Shown: positions 24,423-32,578 of the stretch, piece after piece
How the letters are laid out: the number at the start of each line of letters is the position of its first letter
Position numbering within the stretch: position 1 is the first letter of the stretch
Assembly (NCBI RefSeq): GCF_021568795.1
Contig: NZ_JAKGUE010000013.1
Span: forward strand, 1 to 64,000
Direction of reading: 5' to 3'
Origin: Dethiosulfovibrio faecalis
Lineage (GTDB): Bacteria; Synergistota; Synergistia; Synergistales; Dethiosulfovibrionaceae
DNA length: 64,000 bases
Program-made: the position numbers and the translations under genes
The notes under the pieces: model-generated
Told to the model about the DNA's origin: nothing
The model's input: the letters and a program-made list of their open reading frames with translations, nothing else
The model's database searches: none

Positions 24423-24857
24423 TCAGGCCGGAGTAACCTCGACCATGGTTATCTTAAAGGTCAGCTCCTCTCCTGCCAGACGATGGTTGCCGTCCAGCGT
24501 TACGACGTCCTCGTCCAGTCCCGCTATGGTGACGGGGAAGACTCCTCCCTCTGCGGAGGTAACAGAAAGCTGATCCCCTATCGAGGGCTCGTATCCCTCT
24601 GGAAGCTGCTCTCGTCCTACGGCGAAGAGGAGCTGTTCGTTTCTCGGGCCATAGGCCTTCTCGGGAGGAAGCACTATCGTCTTTTCCTCGCCCTCGGACA
24701 TTCCCAGGACTCCCTCGTCGAAGCCTGCTATCATCTGTCCGGCTCCCACCGTGAAGGCCAAGGGATCCCTCTCTAGAGAGGAATCGAAAACGGTTCCATC
24801 CTTCAACGTTCCGGTGTAGTGGACCTTGACGTGGCATCCTGCGGTTGTCTTTGTCAT
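24423..24857 (-). CDS. FKBP-type peptidyl-prolyl isomerase (SlyD-like)
   Basis: A 144-residue cytoplasmic prolyl isomerase and chaperone of the SlyD/FKBP type. The split FKBP halves (VKVHYTGTLKDGTVFDSS and the closing EELTFKITMVEV) enclose an insert-in-flap domain (AYGPRNEQLLFAVGREQLPEGYEP...NHRLAGE). The His-rich tail of E. coli SlyD is missing, so no nickel-storage role is indicated. The ATG at 24857 is preceded by AAAGGA. It lies directly downstream of an ABC-F gene in the same direction. Confidence 0.92.
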   Translation of the reverse strand: MTKTTAGCHVKVHYTGTLKDGTVFDSSLERDPLAFTVGAGQMIAGFDEGVLGMSEGEEKTIVLPPEKAYGPRNEQLLFAVGREQLPEGYEPSIGDQLSVTSAEGGVFPVTIAGLDEDVVTLDGNHRLAGEELTFKITMVEVTPA

Positions 24858-24884
24858 TGGCAAAAATCCTTTCCTATCCTTTCG

Positions 24885-26822
24885 TCAGGCCTGAGCCTCG
24901 ACGCTCTCTATTGCCTCCATGAGCTCTTCCCACCGGGCCATAGCCCGGTGGAGCTCGTCCTCGACGTTCTTGAGGTCCACCATGAGGTTCCGTACCTTGG
25001 AGGAGTCTTCGAGGGTCTTGGGGTCGCATAGGTCCTCGTGTATGGTCTCTTTTTTCATCTCCAGGTCGGATATGGTCTTTTCCAGAGGAGCAAGTTCCTC
25101 CACGAATCTTCTCTTCTCGCGGTAGATCCTGTTGCGCAGCTCCGCCTCCGCCCGTTTTCTGTCCTTCAGCGAAGGGGGGGCGTCGTTCTTTCCGGAGGTC
25201 GCCTCCGCCTGTTCCTGCATAGCCTGATCTCTTTTTTCGATAAAATAACTATAATTTCCGGGGTAATCGTACAGTTTACCGTCCCGAATTTCAAGTACCC
25301 TCTCGACCAGATTGTCCAGAAAATAGCGATCGTGGGATACGATTATCATCGTTCCGTCGTATTCCAGCAAGGCCCTCTGAAACAGGTCCTTGGTGGACAT
25401 GTCCAGATGGTTGGTCGGCTCGTCCAGCACCAGAAAGTTCGTCTCCTGGAGCAGGAGCTTAACCAGGGCAACCCTGGACTTTTCACCGCCGGATAGCACC
25501 GATATCCTCTTGTGTATGTCCTCTCCGGAAAAGAGGAACGCTCCCAGCAGGGTCCTCTTCCCCTCTGGGGAAAGCCTGTCGGATGCTCGGTCGATCTCCT
25601 CCCATATGGTGTTGTCGTAGTCCAGGTTCTGGCTGCTCTCCTGGGAGAAGAACCCCATGGACACGTTGTGTCCCAGCTCGACGACCCCCTCGTCGGGCAG
25701 CTCTCTTCCTGCGATCAGCCTCGAGAGGGTCGATTTGCCGGCACCGTTGACGCCCACCAGGGCGACCTTTTCGCCTCTGGTGATCTGGAACTCCAGATCG
25801 TCGAACACGGAGAGATCTCCGTAGGATTTTGAAAGTTCCGCTGCCTCCAGCACCGAGTGGCCGCTTCTTGGACATTTGGGGAAACGGATGGACACGGTCT
25901 TGCCCGGTCCGTCTATCCTCACCTCTTCCATTCGCTCCAGTTTCCTTATCCTGCTTTGAACCTGGGCGGCTTTCGTTGCCTTGTATCGGAAGCGGTCTAT
26001 GAATTGACGGGTTTTCTCGATCTCCTCCTGCTGTTTGAGCCGTTCCTTCTCCAGCTGCTCCAGTCTTCTGGCGCTTTCCTCCAGATACTGGGAGAAGTTG
26101 CCTTTGTATTCGCATATCCTGCGGTTGGACAACTCCGCTATGGACCCCATGATCCTGTCCATGAAGCGCCTGTCGTGGGATATGGCCACCACCGTTCCGG
26201 GATAGCTCATCAGCCATCCCTCCAGCCACTCCATGCTCTCGGTGTCCAGGTGGTTCGTCGGCTCGTCCAGTAAAAGCACGTCCGGTCTGGACATAAGGGC
26301 CGCCGCCAAGGAGATCCTCATCTTCCAGCCTCCGGAGAACTCGGACGTAGGTCTGTCTCCGTCGGCCGGTGAGAAGCCCAATCCCTTTATGGCTTTCTTC
26401 GCCATGGCGTCGAAAGAGTATCCGCCAGCTCTCTCGAAGGCCTCCATGGCCCTCTCGTATCTCTCCAGGGCTTTTTTTTGTTCCGGGCTGTCCGGAACGG
26501 TCCTTCCGAGCTCGTCCTCTGCCTTCCTGAGAGAGCTTTCCAGCTCGTCTATGCCGGCGCTTTCCTTTATGTAGGACATCACGGATATATTCGGTAGTTC
26601 GTGCAGGTCCTGAGGGAGGTAGCCCACCTTGGCCTTAGAGGGCATGGTCACTGTACCGCCGTCGGGTTCTATGAGCCCCATCAGAACCTTGAGCAGGGTC
26701 GTCTTGCCCGATCCGTTTGCTCCCACCAGGCCGATCTTGCTCCCGTCCAGTATCCGCCAGGAGAGGTCGTCGTATAGAAGTTTCCCCCCAAGGGTGAGCC
26801 TGAGATTACCTATGTCGATCAT
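24885..26822 (-). CDS. ABC-F family ATPase
   Basis: A 645-residue soluble protein with two ABC ATPase domains and no membrane segments, the layout of ABC-F factors that act on the ribosome. Domain 1 has Walker A GANGSGKTT (about 34-42) and signature FSGGWKMR; domain 2 has GVNGAGKSTLS and LSGGEKSR, with Walker B VLDEPTNHLD in each. The interdomain linker (about 230-310) is the helical P-site-tRNA-interaction motif region. A C-terminal coiled coil (about 560-640) resembles Uup or YfmR. Its ATG overlaps the stop of the upstream coiled-coil gene, giving translational coupling. Confidence 0.93.
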   Translation of the reverse strand: MIDIGNLRLTLGGKLLYDDLSWRILDGSKIGLVGANGSGKTTLLKVLMGLIEPDGGTVTMPSKAKVGYLPQDLHELPNISVMSYIKESAGIDELESSLRKAEDELGRTVPDSPEQKKALERYERAMEAFERAGGYSFDAMAKKAIKGLGFSPADGDRPTSEFSGGWKMRISLAAALMSRPDVLLLDEPTNHLDTESMEWLEGWLMSYPGTVVAISHDRRFMDRIMGSIAELSNRRICEYKGNFSQYLEESARRLEQLEKERLKQQEEIEKTRQFIDRFRYKATKAAQVQSRIRKLERMEEVRIDGPGKTVSIRFPKCPRSGHSVLEAAELSKSYGDLSVFDDLEFQITRGEKVALVGVNGAGKSTLSRLIAGRELPDEGVVELGHNVSMGFFSQESSQNLDYDNTIWEEIDRASDRLSPEGKRTLLGAFLFSGEDIHKRISVLSGGEKSRVALVKLLLQETNFLVLDEPTNHLDMSTKDLFQRALLEYDGTMIIVSHDRYFLDNLVERVLEIRDGKLYDYPGNYSYFIEKRDQAMQEQAEATSGKNDAPPSLKDRKRAEAELRNRIYREKRRFVEELAPLEKTISDLEMKKETIHEDLCDPKTLEDSSKVRNLMVDLKNVEDELHRAMARWEELMEAIESVEAQA

Positions 26823-27838
26823 GGGGCCTTTTCTTCTCCGCCGCTCCAGCGTCCGCCGCTTCTAGCCTTCTCCAGCTCGAGATAGTACTTTCGTTTCATC
26901 TCGTCCAGCTCCAGTGCCATGCGGCTCTCGGATTCTTTCTTGGCGAGCTCCAGCTTCCTGGCGTGTTCAGATTCCAGTTGGGCCAGTCTGTGGTCCTTCA
27001 AGGAGATCTCTCTCTGCTTCTGTCCCAACTCCTTCTCGAGAGCGGTGATGCGGGAGCTTTTCTCTCTCTCCAGGTCCATCAGTTCTTTGCGGGCTCTCTG
27101 CTCCAGATCTCTAAGGTCGTCCTGGGCCCTTCTCTCCATGATCTTCAACTGGTCCTTCAAGGAGGCTATCTGCCTGGCAAACTGCTCCCGGATCTCTTTT
27201 TTCTCGGAATTGACTCGGTCCATTTCCTCGACAATGGCCTTTTTCTCTCTATTCAGTCGTTCCCTCGCCACCGATTCCTCCGAGTTAAGGTCGGTCAGGT
27301 TACGAATTCTATCCTCCAGGGAGCATTGGATATCCTGTAGTTTGTTCTTCTCCTGTTGGAACTGGTTGTTCATATCCTCGATCTTGCCGGCGTGGAGTCC
27401 TTCGATCTTCTTTCTCTCGCTTCGAAGCGATTCTATCTCCTGGAGCAGCATGTATTTCTCGTCCTTGAGCGACTCGTTCTCCTTTCTCTGCAACTCCATG
27501 GCCCTCAGGGAGTTCTTGGTGCGGTCCAGCTCTTCCCGGAGGTCTCTGCACTCCTGTTCGGATCGCTGAAGCTTTTTATCGCAGTTATCCTTGCCAGTTT
27601 CGAGGGAGTCTTTATCCTGTTGAATCATCTCGAGCCTATGGGTTGTGTCCCGAAACTCTCTCTCCATGGATATGAAGTCATCCTTGAGGGTCTCTATAGT
27701 CTTGTCCCTTGTTTCCAGTTCGTCGTGTATCCTCTGCCGAAAAAGATGGAGCGAACTATAAAGAGCCTCCATCGTCTCGCAGACCTTTTTCTCCTCCTCG
27801 TTTTCCGTGAAGGAGACTATTCTATCTCTATCGTCCAT
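26819..27838 (-). CDS. Long coiled-coil protein, unknown function
   Basis: A 339-residue protein that is nearly all coiled coil from about residue 25 to 325 (runs of Glu, Lys, Arg, Leu in heptads, for example KELGQKQREISLKDHRLAQLE), with no membrane segment or known catalytic motif. The ATG at 27838 follows GAGGTGA. It overlaps the ABC-F gene by four bases, so the two are made together. Such proteins often scaffold or tether; no specific role can be read from sequence. Confidence 0.75.
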   Translation of the reverse strand: MDDRDRIVSFTENEEEKKVCETMEALYSSLHLFRQRIHDELETRDKTIETLKDDFISMEREFRDTTHRLEMIQQDKDSLETGKDNCDKKLQRSEQECRDLREELDRTKNSLRAMELQRKENESLKDEKYMLLQEIESLRSERKKIEGLHAGKIEDMNNQFQQEKNKLQDIQCSLEDRIRNLTDLNSEESVARERLNREKKAIVEEMDRVNSEKKEIREQFARQIASLKDQLKIMERRAQDDLRDLEQRARKELMDLEREKSSRITALEKELGQKQREISLKDHRLAQLESEHARKLELAKKESESRMALELDEMKRKYYLELEKARSGGRWSGGEEKAP

Positions 27839-27960
27839 TTCATATCACCTCGTTCGATGCGACCTTCAGGGACCCATTATAACAACGGCCCTCTCTTTTG
27901 TAAGATGTCGGGTATAATTCCTGGAGAGAATCTTCTTAAAAAACCGGAGGTGAGTCGATT

Positions 27961-29865
27961 TTGGATTCCTCTAAAAACTCGGTGGAAGAGGCGGTATACC
28001 GTTTTTTCCACCGATACAGCGCCCGGGACTTGAAAGGTGTTTTGGAATGCTTTATTCCCGATGAAGGGCGTTATGTCGGAACGGGAGTCGACGAAGGTGG
28101 AGCGGGTATAGAGGGAATTCGGGCCATGATGGAACGTGATTTTAACAGTACGTCTTCCATGAAAATAGTCATAGAGGACCTTTGGAGCAGGGTATCCGAA
28201 GACGGAAAGAGCGCCTGTGCTTTCGTTCGAGGCAGAATGCACGCCAGCCTTGTGGACGGACATCTACTGGTCCCTCGTTTTAGAAAAACGATGTTTCTTG
28301 AACTTCATGACGGTAGATGGCTTCAGTCTCATTCGCACATGTCTTTTCCCTGCATGGAGCAGGACGAAAAGAGCTCCTTTCCCGCGGTTAATCTCAAGGG
28401 GCGATACGATCTTCTTTTCAGTAGAACCATAGACTCCATACTCTTTCTGTCGCCGCATACGTTGGATGTAATAGAGGCGAATCATGCGGCCCGTTCTCTG
28501 TGGGGCTTTTCCAAGGAAGAGTTGGAGGATCTTTCTCTGAAAGATCTAACGGATGAAGAGACTTTCTTGAGGGTGACTCAATTGCTTTTCGAAGAGGGCA
28601 GCCCGATGTTTTCTCTCGAAGGATTTGCGCTGAGAGGCGATGGAAGAGAGTTGGAGGTGGAGATCTCCTTAGAGAGGGTCTCAGTCGCCGGGTTGAGCTC
28701 CTGTCTTTGTATTGTAAGGGATATCTCCGATAGAAAAAAACAGGAGCGGGCTTTGCTTCGTCGTCTGGAATTCGAGAAATTGATCTCCAGTCTGTCGTCC
28801 AGGGTGCTGTTGAAGGAAGATCTTGACGAAGCTATCGAATTTGCCTTGGCCGGTTTGGGGAATTTTTCCGGTGCGCGATCATGCTATATATTCCAGTTTT
28901 TCGACCGAGGAGCCAGACGTTGTATGACTCACTGTTGGGAAAAAGTGAAGGGAACTGTGGAGCGATCCCATTTTCAGGATTTTCCGAGTCATGATTTTGA
29001 ATATTTCGTGGGTCGTCTCAAGGCCGGTGATTCTATCGTCATAGACGACGTCCCGGCGATGGGAGACGAATGGGGTCTTCAGAGGGAGCTTCTACAGAGA
29101 CAGGGGCTGAAGTCCTTCGTGGTGGTCCCCTTCTTCGTCTCCGGTAAATTGAAGGGCTATCTGGGGTTCGACGACGTCTGGGACTCCCGAGACTGGACTC
29201 CGGAGGATCTTGTGTTGCTGCAGGCCTTCTGCGATGTCTTGAGCCAGGCCATGGTCAAGAGAGAAGGGGAGGCCCGGCTCAGAAAGACCATGAACAGCAG
29301 TATAGAGGTGCTCTCCCGGGCGGTGGAGCAGAGGGACCTGTTTACCTCGGGACATCAGAAAAGGGTGTCCTCTCTGGCGGAGGCCATAGGGGTTAAACTG
29401 GGCTTCGATCCCTATCGGGCCGAGGGGATCAGAATCGCCGGGTTGCTCCACGATATAGGCAAGATAAACGTGCCTGCCGAGATACTGAACAAGCCCGGTC
29501 CCCTCTCGGCTTTGGAGTATCAGCTGGTCCAAAGGCACCCGGAGATAGGCAGGGACATCCTTGGCGACGTCCATTTCCCGTGGCCCATAGCAGAGGCGGT
29601 GCTTCAGCATCACGAAAGGCTGGACGGGTCCGGCTATCCTCAGGGACTCGCCGGCGACGCCATATCCCTGGATGCCAGGATACTGGGCGTCGCCGACGTG
29701 GTGGAGGCTATGTGCTCTCATCGTCCCTACAGGCCCAGCCTAGGGCTGGACATCGCCTTAGACGAGTTGAGGAAAAACAGAGGGGGTCTCTACGATCCGC
29801 ACGTCGTGGACGCCTGTTTTCAGCTGGCAGAGGAGGGGTTCTTCTCCGAGCCGCCCTTCGCGTAG
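27961..29865 (+). CDS. SnoaL-PAS-GAF-HD-GYP cyclic-di-GMP phosphodiesterase
   Basis: A 634-residue soluble signalling protein. The first 120 residues form a SnoaL/NTF2-like domain (VEEAVYRFFHRYSARDLKGVL...GRMHASL), followed by a PAS domain (about 145-255), a GAF domain (about 270-425) and a C-terminal HD-GYP domain with HDIGKINVP and HHERLDGSGYP, all key residues present. The start is TTG at 27961, 9 bases after GGAGGTG. There is no membrane segment, so the input is cytoplasmic. Its 3' end overlaps the convergent flavoprotein gene by 46 bases. Confidence 0.9.
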   Translation: MDSSKNSVEEAVYRFFHRYSARDLKGVLECFIPDEGRYVGTGVDEGGAGIEGIRAMMERDFNSTSSMKIVIEDLWSRVSEDGKSACAFVRGRMHASLVDGHLLVPRFRKTMFLELHDGRWLQSHSHMSFPCMEQDEKSSFPAVNLKGRYDLLFSRTIDSILFLSPHTLDVIEANHAARSLWGFSKEELEDLSLKDLTDEETFLRVTQLLFEEGSPMFSLEGFALRGDGRELEVEISLERVSVAGLSSCLCIVRDISDRKKQERALLRRLEFEKLISSLSSRVLLKEDLDEAIEFALAGLGNFSGARSCYIFQFFDRGARRCMTHCWEKVKGTVERSHFQDFPSHDFEYFVGRLKAGDSIVIDDVPAMGDEWGLQRELLQRQGLKSFVVVPFFVSGKLKGYLGFDDVWDSRDWTPEDLVLLQAFCDVLSQAMVKREGEARLRKTMNSSIEVLSRAVEQRDLFTSGHQKRVSSLAEAIGVKLGFDPYRAEGIRIAGLLHDIGKINVPAEILNKPGPLSALEYQLVQRHPEIGRDILGDVHFPWPIAEAVLQHHERLDGSGYPQGLAGDAISLDARILGVADVVEAMCSHRPYRPSLGLDIALDELRKNRGGLYDPHVVDACFQLAEEGFFSEPPFA

Positions 29866-31109
29866 AGGGCCGCCTCGTTTCCTGCCACGTAGCCGGTGGA
29901 CCAGCATACCTGTAGATTGTAGCCCCCGGTGGGACCGTCCAGATCCAAAATCTCTCCGGCGAAGAACAGCCCGGCTGTCTTTTTCGATGCCATAGTCTTG
30001 GGGTCCACGTCCTTCAACGAGATCCCTCCGGACGTTATGACGGACCACCGATATCCCAAGAGGCCAATAGGGGTTATGGGAAGGGATTTTACCGCCTCGA
30101 TGAGATCCTTCCTTTGTTCCTTGGTGACCTCGTCCACCCTGGTCTCCGCCGGGATCCCTGCGGCCTCCATTATCACCGGGATTATGGCCCGGGGCAGCAG
30201 ATCCTTCAGACCGTTCTTCAGCAGTTCTCTCCTGTGGGCCTCCAGGTCCCTAAGGATCCTGGCGTCCAGCTTACCCTTGTCCAATGCGGGCTTTAGGTCC
30301 AAAAACAAGGTGGAAGGTCCCTTGGTCAAGGACGCCCCTATCTCCTTGGCCATGTCCATAACGATAGGTCCGCTTATGCCGAAATGGGTGAACAGCATCT
30401 CTCCGAAACGGTCGGAGACCTTCTTTCCTCCCCTCCACAGGGAGATAGACACGTTTCTCAATGTGAGCCCCTGTAGCTCGGAGCACCACGTCTCCTCGGT
30501 CTTCACCGGGCATATGGCCGGTTCTGGCCCCACTATACGGTGTCCCGTCTCCTTTGCCCAGCGATAGCCGTCGCCGGTGGATCCGGTGCCGGGATAGGAC
30601 ATCCCCCCGGTGGTCACTATCACCGAGGAAGCCGACATGGTTCCCCTGTCGGTGACTATCCCGGTGACTTTGCCGCCGGAAACGGTCAAGCCTCGGGCGG
30701 TGGTCACGGTGAAGATCTTGACCTTCCCCTCGAACATGAAGTCGCTCAGAGCGTTTATGACGTCCTCGCTGTTCAGTCCGGTCTCGGGAAAGACCCTGGA
30801 TCCTCTCTCGACCTTGGTTGCCACCCCTCTGGACCGGAAGAACTCCAGGGTCTCCTCCACTCCGAAACGACTGAGAGATGAAAGCAGAAACCGGCCGTTT
30901 CTGCCGAATGGCTCAACCAGCTTCAGAGGATCTTTTTCCATGTGGGTCAGGTTGCATCGTCCCTTGCCGGTTATGGCAAGCTTGACTCCGAGCCTGTCGT
31001 TCTTCTCTACCAACGCCACCGAGGCGCCGGTCTCGGCGGCCTTCCCGGCTGCCATCATCCCTGCCGGTCCGCCTCCTACGACTATGACGTCGAATTTCTC
31101 TAATTGCAC
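29820..31109 (-). CDS. HI0933/BaiN-family FAD-dependent oxidoreductase
   Basis: A 429-residue flavoprotein. The dinucleotide fold IVVGGGPAGMMAA is at the N terminus, followed by VEKNDRLGVKLAITGKGRCNLTH, the hallmark of the HI0933/BaiN family, and a C-terminal FAD-closing motif reading FFAGEILDLDGPTGGYNLQVCWSTG. Cytosolic. The reaction is unknown for most members; some reduce double bonds of steroids or other ring substrates. Its stop codon lies inside the convergent HD-GYP gene. Confidence 0.9.
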   Translation of the reverse strand: MQLEKFDVIVVGGGPAGMMAAGKAAETGASVALVEKNDRLGVKLAITGKGRCNLTHMEKDPLKLVEPFGRNGRFLLSSLSRFGVEETLEFFRSRGVATKVERGSRVFPETGLNSEDVINALSDFMFEGKVKIFTVTTARGLTVSGGKVTGIVTDRGTMSASSVIVTTGGMSYPGTGSTGDGYRWAKETGHRIVGPEPAICPVKTEETWCSELQGLTLRNVSISLWRGGKKVSDRFGEMLFTHFGISGPIVMDMAKEIGASLTKGPSTLFLDLKPALDKGKLDARILRDLEAHRRELLKNGLKDLLPRAIIPVIMEAAGIPAETRVDEVTKEQRKDLIEAVKSLPITPIGLLGYRWSVITSGGISLKDVDPKTMASKKTAGLFFAGEILDLDGPTGGYNLQVCWSTGYVAGNEAALYAKGGSEKNPSSAS

Positions 31110-31212
31110 TTTAAAAACCCCTCCCGATAACTTCGTGAGGTTATCATACCATCACCCCGAGGAAATCCAGTGGTTAAACAATATGTTCTTTTTTTTCTTC
31201 TCACTCGACCCC

Positions 31213-31241
31213 TTGACCTGTATAATGTATATTGCTAATCT
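31213..31241 (+). promoter_or_regulatory. Promoter of the iron alcohol dehydrogenase
   Basis: -35 TTGACC (31213-31218), 17-base spacer, -10 TAATCT (31236-31241). A second TATAAT (31221-31226) lies in the spacer but has no good -35. Confidence 0.5.
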
Positions 31242-31298
31242 TGTCACAAAGTTGAACCGAGGCCGAATTCGGTCTATAGAGAAGAGGAGGAATGACCT

Positions 31299-32519
31299 AT
31301 GTGGGATGCCAAGATGCCTATTCACGAGATACGAGAGATAAGGGCCAAGACCACAGTCTACCTTGGGGTGGGAGCCATCGCCAAGATAGACGACATCGTG
31401 GGGGAGCTCAAGGGAAAGGGAATCGGAAAGGTGCTCTGCGTTACCGGGAGAGGGTCCTATAAGAAGACCGGTGCCTGGGATCACGTCACCGCCGCCTTCC
31501 AGAAGCACGGAGTCGAGCACGTTCTGTTCGACAAGATTCGTCCCAATCCCGAGGCCGACGACGTCGACGCAGCCGCGAAGATGGGCCGCGACTTCGGCGC
31601 ACAGGCTGTGGTCGCCATAGGCGGAGGAAGCCCCATAGATGCGGGAAAGAGTGCCGCCATCCTCATGGAGTATAAGGACCAGGATGCCAGGAGCCTCTAC
31701 GAGTTCAAGTTCACCCCGGAGAAGGCCGCTCCCATCGTGGCCATAAACCTGACCCACGGAACCGGAACAGAGGCGGACCGTTTCGCCGTCGTGACCATAC
31801 CGGAGAAGGAATACAAGCCGGCTATCGCCTACGACTGCATCTATCCCGCCTACGCGATAGACGACCCCGCCCTCATGACCGGTCTGTCCGCCGCTCAGAC
31901 CCGCTTCACCGCCATAGACGCGGTCAACCACGTCACGGAGGCGGCCACGACCAAGGTCGCCACTCCCTACACCGTCCTTTTGGCCAAGGAGGTGGTCCGC
32001 CTGGTGGCCAAGTACCTGCCTCAGGCTCTCCAGAATCCCGACGACCTCACCGCCCGCTACTATCTTCTTTACTCCTCTCTCATAGCGGGTATATGCTTCG
32101 ACAACGGCCTTCTTCACTTCACCCACGCCCTGGAGCATCCCCTGAGCGGAGTGAAGCCCGATCTGGCCCACGGTCTGGGTCTCGCCATGATCCTCCCCGC
32201 CGTGCTGCGCCAGATATACGTGGCTCAGCCCGAGGTCCTGGCAGAGCTCTACGCCCCCATAGTATCGGACCTCAAGGGAATTCCCGCCGAGGCCGACATG
32301 GTAGCTCGCAAGGTCGAACGCTGGCTCTACGACATGGGAGTAACCTCCAAGCTTTCCGACGAGGGCTACACCGATGCGGACGTCCCCAAGTTGGTCAAAC
32401 TGGCTCAGACCACCCCGTCGCTGGACGGACTGCTCTCCATGGCTCCTATCCCTGCCGGAGCGGACGTCATCGAGAGAATCTACAGGGACTCTATGACCCC
32501 CTACGGGTGCTGCTGCTGA
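31299..32519 (+). CDS. Iron-containing alcohol dehydrogenase
   Basis: A 406-residue group III alcohol dehydrogenase, soluble, NAD(P)-dependent. The nucleotide-binding loop GGGSPIDAGKSAA and the metal ligands are visible: Asp and His in IDAVNHVTEA, His in FTHALEHP and His in LAHGLG, matching the FucO D-H-H-H set. Start ATG at 31299 follows AGGAGG. It ends with three consecutive Cys (GCCC), which is unusual. Such enzymes interconvert aldehydes and alcohols as an electron sink in fermenters. It has its own promoter and terminator, so it is a single-gene unit. Confidence 0.93.
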   Translation: MWDAKMPIHEIREIRAKTTVYLGVGAIAKIDDIVGELKGKGIGKVLCVTGRGSYKKTGAWDHVTAAFQKHGVEHVLFDKIRPNPEADDVDAAAKMGRDFGAQAVVAIGGGSPIDAGKSAAILMEYKDQDARSLYEFKFTPEKAAPIVAINLTHGTGTEADRFAVVTIPEKEYKPAIAYDCIYPAYAIDDPALMTGLSAAQTRFTAIDAVNHVTEAATTKVATPYTVLLAKEVVRLVAKYLPQALQNPDDLTARYYLLYSSLIAGICFDNGLLHFTHALEHPLSGVKPDLAHGLGLAMILPAVLRQIYVAQPEVLAELYAPIVSDLKGIPAEADMVARKVERWLYDMGVTSKLSDEGYTDADVPKLVKLAQTTPSLDGLLSMAPIPAGADVIERIYRDSMTPYGCCC

Positions 32520-32536
32520 TATTTAATATTTAAATC

Positions 32537-32578
32537 AAAATAGGGGATGCGATCCCGCGGGATCGCATCCCCTATTTT
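32537..32578. terminator. Perfect 21-bp palindromic terminator
   Basis: A loopless 42-base palindrome (AAAATAGGGG... / ...CCCCTATTTT) between the alcohol dehydrogenase and the convergent tex gene, serving both. Confidence 0.85.
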
